Origin: JAGNLA01 sp964639885
GTDB taxonomy: Bacteria; Caldisericota; Caldisericia; JAAYUI01
Length of the DNA stretch: 5,592 nt
NCBI GenBank assembly: GCA_964639885.1
Contig: CAZXEH010000042.1
Location: 1-5,592 of the forward strand
Direction: 5' to 3'
Shown: positions 1-5,592 of the stretch, one piece after another
Layout: every line of letters begins with the position of its first letter
Numbering within the stretch: the stretch's first letter is position 1
Translations under genes and position numbers: made by a program
Notes under the pieces: model-generated
Database searches by the model: none
Seen by the model: the letters and a program-made list of their open reading frames with translations, nothing else
What the model was told of the DNA's origin: nothing

Positions 1-1855
1 CGCCCCTGTATCCGCTTTCAATGAGCTTCTTCGCATTGTCCCAGGCTCCGCCTGCATTTGCCATGAAGATGGCAAGAATAACGCCCATGAGCGTTGCTCC
101 TGCAAGCATTCCACCAAGACCTTTAGCACCAAGAGTATAATACACAATAAACGGAATTGCTACCATGAGGATAGATGGGAAAATCATCTTGAGCAGACCG
201 CCGTTTGTTGTGATGGATACGATTTTTTTGTAGTCTGGATCAGCCTCGCCCTTTAACAAACCGGCAATTTCCTTGAACTGCCTTCTTACTTCGGCCACAA
301 CGAGGTTTGCAGTCAAACTGACGGCACGAATCGTTAGCGCGGAGAAGAGAACGGGCATTGCAATGCCGATGAACGCTCCAGCCAGTACGTTGATGTCTAG
401 AAGGTCAATGTTTGTGAGTTTGGCTGCGTGGGTGAAGGCAGAAAAAAGTGCCAGAGCAGTAATCGCTGCTGAACCGATTGCGACACCCTTTCCCATTGCG
501 GCTGTTGTGTTGCCAAGCGAATCAAGGCTGTCCGTTATCTCCCTGACTTCCGGGTCAAGCCCGCTCATCTGGGCGATACCACCGGCGTTGTCAGCAATCG
601 GGCCGTAGGCATCAACAGCTAGCGTTGTTGCAAGGGTGGCAAGCATTCCCACACCTGCCAGGGCTGTTCCAAACATCCCCAGTCCGTCAACCTTGTATGC
701 AAGGAAAAGCGCTGCAGCGATGAAGATGATTGAGAAAACCGTCGACTCAAAACCGACGCCAAGGCCAGCGATGATGTTTGTGGCGGGTCCGCCGTTGCTC
801 TGGTCCGCTATGAATTTGACCGGTTTTGCAGCCGTGTAATAGTTTGTGACAATGCCGATGAGGATTCCGGCAACGAGGCCGCCTGCGATTGCGTAGAAGG
901 CTCCGAGGCTTCCCGTCACCTCAAGCGAAATCCAGAAACTTGCACCAAGACACAGCACTGATGCGATGATGGTTCCAAGCTGAAGACCAAAAGCTGGGGC
1001 TATCTTCCCAGACCTCGCTGCCAGTTTTGCAATGATGATTCCAAGGATGGAGGAAAAGAGACCTGCAGAGATGATAAGGAGGATCAGCTTGACCCTGACC
1101 GGATCGAAGGCGTTATCCAAAACGGTGATGACGAATGCTGAAACGATTGCGCCAACGTATGATTCATAGAGGTCAGCTCCCATTCCGGCGATGTCTCCCA
1201 CGTTATCGCCAACGTTGTCAGCGATGACTGCTGGATTTCTTGGGTCATCCTCAGGGATGTTTGCCTCTACTTTTCCAACAAGGTCAGCCCCGACATCGGC
1301 AGCTTTGGTGAAGATTCCACCGCCCACACGCGCAAAAAGGGCAACGAACGAGGCGCCTACAGAGAAACCGACCATCATGCCCACAACCTGCTGGGCTGGA
1401 AGGATTGGTTGGAAAATGAGGTAAATGAGAGAGATGCCGATGACGCCAAACGATGACACCACCAGACCCATGACTGCTCCGCCTGAGAACGCAATTTCCA
1501 AGGCTTTCCCAACACCTTTTGAAGCTGCGGCCTGGGTTGTCCTCGTGTTTGCAAGGGTCGCCACATTCATCCCGAAGAAACCGGCAAGAATTGAGAAAAT
1601 GGCGCCGCAAACGAAGGCGAGAGCAGAATACCAGCCAGTGATCCAGATTATGAGCGCGCCAAAGGGGATGGCGGCAATGGACATGTACTGGTATTCCTTG
1701 AACAGAAAGGCAAACGCTCCGTCACGGATGGCTTTTGAAATCTTCACCATAACAGGGTTTCCAGGATCAGAACGTTTGATAAGCATGGCCAAAACAAAAG
1801 CCAGAACCAATCCAACAAGTCCTGTCAGAGGAACGGCAAATTCCCAATTGATCAT
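1..1855 (-). CDS. hppA: Membrane-bound K+-dependent ion-pumping pyrophosphatase, C terminus cut by window edge
   Basis: Integral membrane pyrophosphatase that hydrolyses cytoplasmic PPi to two phosphates and uses the energy to pump Na+ and/or H+ out of the cytoplasm. My reading of the minus strand gives 618 open codons from ATG at 1855. Visible hallmarks are the substrate loop DVGADLVGKVEAN (residues 187-199), the Mg-PPi aspartates of DNVGDNVGD (213-221), AYGPIADNAGG (about residue 420), GNTTAAMGKG (448-457), EVRRQFKEI and the late NAGGAWDNAKK (600-610). A452 and G455 in the GNTT motif are the K+-dependent pattern; K+-independent enzymes have Lys and Thr there. E231, three residues after D228, sits where Na+-PPases carry their gate glutamate. 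Family members end roughly 60 residues after WDNAKK, so only the last helix and its acidic motif are missing, beyond base 1. The start is supported by an SD and a normal family N terminus. It is probably co-transcribed with the upstream tRNA. Family assignment is very secure; Na+ versus H+ specificity is inferred. Confidence 0.97.
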   Translation of the reverse strand, partial: MINWEFAVPLTGLVGLVLAFVLAMLIKRSDPGNPVMVKISKAIRDGAFAFLFKEYQYMSIAAIPFGALIIWITGWYSALAFVCGAIFSILAGFFGMNVATLANTRTTQAAASKGVGKALEIAFSGGAVMGLVVSSFGVIGISLIYLIFQPILPAQQVVGMMVGFSVGASFVALFARVGGGIFTKAADVGADLVGKVEANIPEDDPRNPAVIADNVGDNVGDIAGMGADLYESYVGAIVSAFVITVLDNAFDPVRVKLILLIISAGLFSSILGIIIAKLAARSGKIAPAFGLQLGTIIASVLCLGASFWISLEVTGSLGAFYAIAGGLVAGILIGIVTNYYTAAKPVKFIADQSNGGPATNIIAGLGVGFESTVFSIIFIAAALFLAYKVDGLGMFGTALAGVGMLATLATTLAVDAYGPIADNAGGIAQMSGLDPEVREITDSLDSLGNTTAAMGKGVAIGSAAITALALFSAFTHAAKLTNIDLLDINVLAGAFIGIAMPVLFSALTIRAVSLTANLVVAEVRRQFKEIAGLLKGEADPDYKKIVSITTNGGLLKMIFPSILMVAIPFIVYYTLGAKGLGGMLAGATLMGVILAIFMANAGGAWDNAKKLIESGYRG

Positions 1856-1874
1856 CGGTAACCTCACTTGATCA
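1849..1874 (-). repeat. Paired TGATCA palindromes around the hppA SD
   Basis: TTGATCA occurs at 1848-1854 and again at 1868-1874. Because TGATCA is its own reverse complement, the two copies can pair in the hppA mRNA as a 6-bp stem. Its 14-base loop holds the SD, and the start codon overlaps one arm. The stem has only two G-C pairs, so it may be chance; a role in hppA translation is speculative. Confidence 0.25.
1862..1865 (-). promoter_or_regulatory. Ribosome binding site of hppA
   Basis: On the minus strand GAGG (within GTGAGGT) lies six bases before the ATG at 1855. This fixes the start, and it lies wholly inside the 21-base gap between the tRNA 3' end and the start codon. Confidence 0.75.
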
Positions 1875-1876
1875 GA

Positions 1877-1951
1877 TGGTGGGCTGGACAGGATTCGAAC
1901 CTGTGACTTCTTCCGTGTGAGGGAAGCGTTCTACCGCTGAACCACCAGCCC
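1877..1951 (-). tRNA. tRNA-Val (anticodon CAC)
   Basis: The minus strand folds into a complete cloverleaf. The acceptor stem is GGGCTGG/CCAGCCC, the D arm GTTC-AGCGGTA-GAAC, the anticodon stem CTTCC/GGAAG with loop CTCACAC (anticodon CAC, reading GUG valine codons), the variable region AAGTC, and the T arm ACAGG-TTCGAAT-CCTGT. Discriminator A and a genomically encoded CCA (1877-1879) complete the 75-nt gene. All stems are perfectly paired. A strong promoter lies just upstream, and hppA starts 21 bases downstream on the same strand with no terminator between them. Confidence 0.97.
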
Positions 1952-1965
1952 TGAAAGACAAATGA

Positions 1966-1994
1966 ATTTTATTAAATCTTGCCTTTATTGTCAA
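1966..1994 (-). promoter_or_regulatory. Sigma70-type promoter for tRNA-Val and probably hppA
   Basis: On the minus strand a perfect -35 TTGACA (1994-1989) is followed after exactly 17 bases by TAAAAT (1971-1966), one mismatch from the -10 consensus. The -10 ends 14 bases before the mature tRNA 5' end, giving a predicted leader of about 7 nt, typical for a tRNA gene. As no terminator separates the tRNA from hppA, this is the best candidate promoter for both. Confidence 0.85.
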
Positions 1995-2017
1995 CCACAA
2001 TGGGAATTGTTCTCAAT
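1987..2017. promoter_or_regulatory. Cluster of ATTGT/ACAAT half-sites, possible operator
   Basis: The plus strand reads ATTGT (1987-1991), ACAAT (1997-2001), ATTGT (2006-2010) and CAAT (2014-2017). Successive pairs form inverted repeats with short spacers, with centres roughly 7-10 bp apart. The first half-site overlaps the tRNA/hppA -35 box, and the third overlaps a candidate -35 for the divergent genes. That is where a repressor or shared regulator would bind, but the sites are short, the region is AT-rich and no regulator gene is present. Confidence 0.3.
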
Positions 2018-2035
2018 ATGATGTTTTATTATTAA
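2007..2035 (+). promoter_or_regulatory. Candidate promoter for the membrane protein-phosphoesterase operon
   Basis: TTGTTC (2007-2012) and TATTAA (2030-2035) are separated by 17 bases. Both are imperfect hexamers, and the predicted leader to the ATG at 2101 is about 60 nt. A perfect TATAAT also occurs at 2089-2094 but has no usable -35 at normal spacing, so which element is used is unresolved. Confidence 0.35.
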
Positions 2036-2082
2036 AATCAGGAATATCGAGCGTTAAATCTTTGTAATGGTCGGTTAACATT

Positions 2083-2088
2083 AAGGAG
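2083..2088 (+). promoter_or_regulatory. Shine-Dalgarno site of the small membrane protein
   Basis: AAGGAG is a strong SD core, but it lies 12 bases before the ATG at 2101, longer than usual. No alternative in-frame start lies closer. The bases right after it spell TATAAT. Confidence 0.6.
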
Positions 2089-2100
2089 TATAATTGTAAC

Positions 2101-2463
2101 ATGAAACAAAGAATTGTTGGTATCATAGGCGGAATTGTTCAAGCGGTTTTCTTTGGAATAGCTTTGTTCGACTATAAATATGCCCTTCGAGATTTTGCAT
2201 GGCCCATTATCCTGATATCTCTGTTGTGGATAGTACAAACAATTTCAAAAAACAACAATCATAAGTCAATAAACCTACTGTACTCATGGGCGTTATCATT
2301 TGTTTTTACTGCAACTGTTCTTCCAGAACTGGTAAACTACCTTTTTTTCAACCAGCGCAATCTGCTGTCTTTGCTGGGTTTAATTCCTTTGCTTACATCA
2401 ATTCTTGCAATATTTCTTGTTGTTAAGATCGATGAACAACCACATGAAGCAATAAGAATATGA
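2101..2463 (+). CDS. Small four-helix membrane protein of unknown function
   Basis: This 120-residue hydrophobic protein belongs to no family I can name. It has four likely membrane segments, at about residues 5-23, 33-48, 59-82 and 88-109. A short polar linker (SKNNNHKS, 49-56) joins segments two and three, and the tail is charged (DEQPHEAIRI). There is no signal peptide beyond the first helix and no catalytic motif. Its N terminus MKQRI...GGIV and its tryptophan pattern resemble the N-terminal membrane module of the next gene (MKQKI...GGIV), suggesting the two arose by duplication. The stop (TGA, 2461-2463) lies 16 bases before the preferred downstream start, so the two are probably translated from one mRNA. 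Two sampled 60-base rows at its 5' end hold 21 and 24 G+C, lower than most of the window. It is real as a gene given its SD and hydrophobic periodicity; its function is unknown. Confidence 0.75.
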   Translation: MKQRIVGIIGGIVQAVFFGIALFDYKYALRDFAWPIILISLLWIVQTISKNNNHKSINLLYSWALSFVFTATVLPELVNYLFFNQRNLLSLLGLIPLLTSILAIFLVVKIDEQPHEAIRI

Positions 2464-2466
2464 TAT

Positions 2467-2471
2467 GGTGA
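2467..2471 (+). promoter_or_regulatory. Ribosome binding site that decides the phosphoesterase start
   Basis: GGTGA ends 8 bases before the ATG at 2480. The earlier in-frame ATG at 2465 has only a weak A-rich stretch upstream. The protein from 2480 begins MKQKI, matching MKQRI of the preceding gene, which also favours the later start. Confidence 0.5.
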
Positions 2472-2479
2472 ACACTCAA

Positions 2480-4162
2480 ATGAAACAAAAGATTATCGCG
2501 ACATCCGGTGGAATTGTTCTGGTTATCATGGGAGCGCTGGGGTTTGTTCTCGGTTACGAAATACTTCCCCTCTGGCATCGGATTATGGTGATCATTTTAG
2601 GGGCTGCCTGGATTATTACCGGCTGGAGAATCGGGCAGAAGGTACTGAGAAGAATCAACATCACAATTGCCTCAATTATTGTTGTATGCTCGCTCCTTGA
2701 GTTTATCATCCCGAGTTTTCTAGTTTTTTCAATCGGTACAGGAATGAAATTTTTTGCCATTCATCCTTATCTTTCGGCAATTTTTGGCATTACGCTGTTT
2801 CTGTTTGCCATTATCGAAAAAATATCAAAGCAGACCATTGCAGTGATTATGGTTCTGGCTTGTGTCTTTAATATTGGGTGTGGAAACAAATTCTCATACA
2901 AATATGAGACAAATCCAATCGATGGTAGTTTTACTTCATTTCCAGATGTGAGTTTCGATGTTGTCTCCGATATCCATGTCTACGACAGGACGCTTGGGGT
3001 AACCGGCAAAGCTTTTGAATACTACCTTGAGCACGACAGGAAGGACCTTATTCACTCACAAGAGCTGCTGGATGCAGCAACATCGGCCACCTCATCGCCA
3101 ATTCTGCTTGTAACCGGCGATCTGACCAAGGACGGAGAGAGGCGGTGCCACTCAATCGTTGCCGACAAGCTCAGGGAAGTTGAGAAACAGGGCAGAAAGG
3201 TTTACGTCATCTGCGGCAACCACGACATCAACAACCCTGACGCCATGAGGTTTGATGGCGACAAAAAGGAGCCTGTCGAAACAATCCAGCCCGACGATTT
3301 CAGGAAAATCTATGCCGACTTTGGCTACGATGAAGCGGTGATGAAGGACACAAACTCGCTTTCGTACGTGGCTGAACCGGTTCCCGGCCTCTGGTTGCTG
3401 GCAATTGACTCAACAGACTCTGCCGACAATTTCAAAAACGGCAAACCAAACGTGAACGGCAAACTGAGTCAGGCAAGGATTGACTGGATTGAAAATGTCC
3501 TCGTTGAGTCAAAGAAGCAGAAGAAGGCAGTCATTGTCATGACCCATCATGGAATGATCGAGCATTATGAAGGCCAGGAAAAATACTTTGGCGACTACCT
3601 GCTTGATGACAGGGATGAGATTGCAACAATGCTGACAAAATATGGAGTGAAAACGGTTTTTACCGGTCATTACCATGCAAACGACATAACCGAGAAGGAT
3701 TTCGACGGCAAGCCACTTTTTGACATTGAAACCGGTTCGCTTGTGACCTGGCCGAATTCTTTCAGACATGTCCAGATAAAAGCAAACACCATGAATGTTT
3801 CAGTGTCCATGATTGCAGAGCTGTCAGGTGTGCCTGATTTTGAAAGCAGATCGAGAACGGAAGCTTCAAGAGGAATAATTACAATTGGCAAAGAAGTGAT
3901 GGAGTCACTTGATATTATGGGAATGAAAATGAACAAGGCTGAGATTGATGAAATTAACCCGCAAATTTCAGAGGCTTTCCTTGCCCATTACAAGGGAAAC
4001 GAGCACTTTGAAGGGAAAGACAAGATAAAGTACAAAGGCCTCAGTGTTGTAGGCAAGATGGTTGTCGGCAGGCAAGGGCCTTTGGTTGTTTCGCAATGGA
4101 ACGACCTTCCGCCTGACGACTGGAACGTTGAGATCAACCTTGAGACCGGAAAAGTCCAGTGA
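2480..4162 (+). CDS. Membrane-anchored calcineurin-like metallophosphoesterase with four-helix N-terminal module
   Basis: A 560-residue protein; starting at ATG 2465 would add five residues. Residues 1-112 form four hydrophobic helices (about 5-25, 33-49, 59-85, 95-112). A fifth hydrophobic stretch, 119-133, ends in IGC134-GN like a lipoprotein signal, although N131 at position -3 is atypical and C128 (LAC) is an alternative. Residues 158-425 are a metallophosphoesterase domain with every metal-binding motif present: SDIH (D164, H166), GDLTKDGE (D214), GNHD (N247, H248, D249), THH (H356, H357) and GHYH (H397, H399). These bind a di-metal centre that hydrolyses phosphomono- or diesters; the substrate is unknown. 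The C-terminal 115 or so residues lie beyond the last motif and I do not recognise them. Residues 134-560 alone match the size of a stand-alone exported phosphoesterase, so the front part looks like an added module. The catalytic domain probably faces outside if four or five helices are inserted, but topology is inferred. Cyclic-nucleotide phosphodiesterase activity is possible but unproven. Confidence 0.93.
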   Translation: MKQKIIATSGGIVLVIMGALGFVLGYEILPLWHRIMVIILGAAWIITGWRIGQKVLRRINITIASIIVVCSLLEFIIPSFLVFSIGTGMKFFAIHPYLSAIFGITLFLFAIIEKISKQTIAVIMVLACVFNIGCGNKFSYKYETNPIDGSFTSFPDVSFDVVSDIHVYDRTLGVTGKAFEYYLEHDRKDLIHSQELLDAATSATSSPILLVTGDLTKDGERRCHSIVADKLREVEKQGRKVYVICGNHDINNPDAMRFDGDKKEPVETIQPDDFRKIYADFGYDEAVMKDTNSLSYVAEPVPGLWLLAIDSTDSADNFKNGKPNVNGKLSQARIDWIENVLVESKKQKKAVIVMTHHGMIEHYEGQEKYFGDYLLDDRDEIATMLTKYGVKTVFTGHYHANDITEKDFDGKPLFDIETGSLVTWPNSFRHVQIKANTMNVSVSMIAELSGVPDFESRSRTEASRGIITIGKEVMESLDIMGMKMNKAEIDEINPQISEAFLAHYKGNEHFEGKDKIKYKGLSVVGKMVVGRQGPLVVSQWNDLPPDDWNVEINLETGKVQ

Positions 4163-5563
4163 TTATCTGAACCACTCAAAGGTGAGGAATTTGCCGGAGT
4201 CGGTTTCTATTGTTGCAAGATAGATTGAACCGGCTGCAAGTTTTGGGATTGATGCCGAAATTTTGCTCTCACCGGATTCAAGGGCTTTTCTGCTGAAAAG
4301 TTCGGTTATCAGAGGTATTTTGCCACCTGCGACTTTGAAGATTTTGAGGATTGCCATCTCGTGATCATCGGTCGAAGAAGTGAGCACGAGCGTGTCTCCT
4401 TCTCGTTTGAGGGTTAATGGGTGATCAATTTCTGAAGTTTTTTCTTCCAGCAGGCATTTGAGCAGGTCACAGTCGTTTAAAACCTCTTCCACGCTTGCCT
4501 TTGCGTGCTCACTGTCAATGAAAACCGAGGATTCGTCAGCAATCTGGACGCAAACGGCTGTCCTTGGGTAGCACTTCTGCTGCAACGTCCAGATTTTTTC
4601 GATGTTTTCACTGTAGGTTTCTTCGGTCATCAGTAGATCGAGTTTGTGTCTGTCCAGTCCAAAATGAGTTTCAGAAAGGTTTTCTCTTGGAATTGAAAAA
4701 GCCTCGTGGTCTGGGGTTGTGATGTAGAGGAAATCGTTTGTGGCAAGGACTCTTCTTGGTCTCATCGGTTTTCCCTCAGCAAGGATGGGGTCGCCGGTAA
4801 TTTTTGTTATTTCAAATGATCTTGCCTGCCCGCCCCAGGAGGCCCAACCACCTTCTTTCCACAAAACCACAACACGGTTGTTGCCAGTGTCTGCGATCCA
4901 GAGGCCAGACTCTTCGGCGTAAACATCCTCAGGCTGTTTGAGCGTCTTGCCGATTTCATCCCACCGCTTGGGTGTTTCGATCTTGTTCAGTTCTTCATCA
5001 AATATCGAAATTTCGCCGTTTTGGGAAAGGATGTAGAGTTTTCCTTCCGACCAGCTCATCGATGCAGGGTTTTTCACCGATGCCTCGAATGTAACTGACA
5101 GATCGTACTCACAGGCGACAACCTTGCCTGAGGTGAAACACAGATAGGTGTAGGAGTCGCCGACAGCAAGCGAGACCGGATTTTCTTTGCCAAAACCGGC
5201 TTCGGCCATCGTTATCTTGCTTTGAATCTCGCCGTTGCTTCCAATGACGGTGTATGACCGGTCAGCCATATTAAGTGAATGGATCTGGCTGTTTGAAACC
5301 TGGATTCTTTGGGGTCTGAACGGGAACGCAGGCTTGCACTTGATCGCCGAACCGACAAAACCAGCAAAACCTCCGTCTGGCGTGTAGTGGAACATCAGTT
5401 GTTGGGTGTTATCGCAAACGGTTATGAGGTTGCCGTCTGTTGCAAGTTCGTCACCGTGGCAAACACAGCCACAGCCGGCATAAGTCATGAGCTTGATTGA
5501 GGCAAGGCTTGTTTGGGGTGTGATGAAGATAAGTGCGAAACCAAGAAGAAGGAGTTTTTTCAC
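4163..5563 (-). CDS. Secreted NHL-type beta-propeller protein with N-terminal cysteine cluster
   Basis: This 466-residue protein starts at GTG 5563 and ends with TAA at 4163-4165. Residues 1-21 are a Sec signal peptide (KK, then a Leu-rich core, then SLA before S22). The mature N terminus carries CGCVCHGDE (C31, C33, C35, H36), which could bind a metal or form disulfides; it is not a CxxCH haem site. Residues about 37-290 read as degenerate propeller blades. The clearest is a textbook NHL repeat at 209-237 (QPEDVYAEESGLWIADTGNNRVVV), and other blades show turns such as ATDGN-L and SEGKLYI. Residues 300-380 look helical and contain C331, C338, C365 and C370. The last 85 or so residues look beta-rich, possibly an Ig-like module, ending in FEWFR. 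NHL propellers usually act as binding platforms, so no catalytic role is assigned. No SD precedes the GTG, and the frame stays open to the window edge, so the true start may be further upstream. The gene is convergent with the phosphoesterase, with no gap. Confidence 0.88.
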   Translation of the reverse strand: MKKLLLLGFALIFITPQTSLASIKLMTYAGCGCVCHGDELATDGNLITVCDNTQQLMFHYTPDGGFAGFVGSAIKCKPAFPFRPQRIQVSNSQIHSLNMADRSYTVIGSNGEIQSKITMAEAGFGKENPVSLAVGDSYTYLCFTSGKVVACEYDLSVTFEASVKNPASMSWSEGKLYILSQNGEISIFDEELNKIETPKRWDEIGKTLKQPEDVYAEESGLWIADTGNNRVVVLWKEGGWASWGGQARSFEITKITGDPILAEGKPMRPRRVLATNDFLYITTPDHEAFSIPRENLSETHFGLDRHKLDLLMTEETYSENIEKIWTLQQKCYPRTAVCVQIADESSVFIDSEHAKASVEEVLNDCDLLKCLLEEKTSEIDHPLTLKREGDTLVLTSSTDDHEMAILKIFKVAGGKIPLITELFSRKALESGESKISASIPKLAAGSIYLATIETDSGKFLTFEWFR

Positions 5564-5592
5564 GGAAGCTGGGTTTCGGTGCTTGAAGGAGT

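Noticed and set aside
273..1871. Open frames on the plus strand (273-608, 636-839, 1191-1424, 1425-1871) and other minus-strand frames (1284-1610, 1375-1566)
   Set aside because: They lie on top of hppA, whose translation is conserved throughout. Their products are low-complexity Ala/Pro/Thr-rich or Arg/Cys-rich shadows without start signals.
1877..1951. tRNA-Val as an integration site for a mobile element
   Set aside because: No integrase and no second copy of the tRNA 3' end was seen; hppA directly follows, as in an ordinary operon.
2038..2238. Minus-strand frame overlapping the small membrane protein
   Set aside because: No SD, polar product with no family likeness, and it overlaps a better supported gene and its leader.
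2554..2760. Minus-strand frame inside the phosphoesterase N-terminal module
   Set aside because: Shadow of a hydrophobic coding region; no independent signals.
3509..4179. Minus-strand frames at 3509-3769, 3670-3936 and 3988-4179
   Set aside because: Antisense to the phosphoesterase, which has all its catalytic motifs here.
4130..4200. Bidirectional terminator between the convergent genes
   Set aside because: Only very short complementary stretches were seen and no T-run follows on either strand.
5446..5475. CGCVCH as a haem c attachment site
   Set aside because: A CxxCH motif is required; here only one residue separates the cysteines and CVCH has the wrong spacing.
4740..5500. Plus-strand frames at 4740-4922 and 5309-5500
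   Set aside because: Antisense to the propeller protein, with no SD and no recognisable product.

Overview
This 5.6 kb window is bacterial chromosomal sequence. Two exported or lipoprotein-like products point to an ordinary diderm-type secretory set-up, but the phylum cannot be fixed from the sequence alone. Base composition is moderate and uneven. There is no sign of phage, IS elements, CRISPR or integrases.

Layout: (1) Bases 1-1855, minus strand, hold a 3'-truncated membrane-bound pyrophosphatase (hppA). Its residues indicate a K+-dependent enzyme with the gating glutamate in the position typical of Na+-pumping members. (2) Just upstream on the same strand is a tRNA-Val(CAC) gene (1877-1951) with encoded CCA, driven by a near-consensus sigma70-type promoter (TTGACA-17 bp-TAAAAT). 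No terminator separates it from hppA, so the two probably share a transcript. (3) Bases 1952-2100 form a divergent intergenic region with several ATTGT/ACAAT half-sites. (4) On the plus strand, 2101-2463 encodes a small four-helix membrane protein of unknown function. It is followed almost immediately by a 560-residue protein (2480-4162) made of an N-terminal four-helix membrane module, a lipoprotein-signal-like fifth hydrophobic segment and a complete calcineurin-like metallophosphoesterase domain. The small protein and the N-terminal module of the large one look related to each other. (5) On the minus strand, 4163-5563 encodes a secreted protein with an NHL-type beta-propeller and an unusual cysteine cluster near its mature N terminus. 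Its stop codon directly abuts the stop of the phosphoesterase.

How the genes work together: hppA and the tRNA form one unit, linking ion pumping to pyrophosphate hydrolysis. The two plus-strand genes form a second, tightly spaced operon, probably placing a phosphoesterase at the cell envelope. The propeller gene is a separate, converging unit whose promoter lies outside the window. No functional link between the three units can be shown. The most unusual item is the duplicated membrane module, one copy free-standing and one apparently fused in front of what looks like a complete former lipoprotein.
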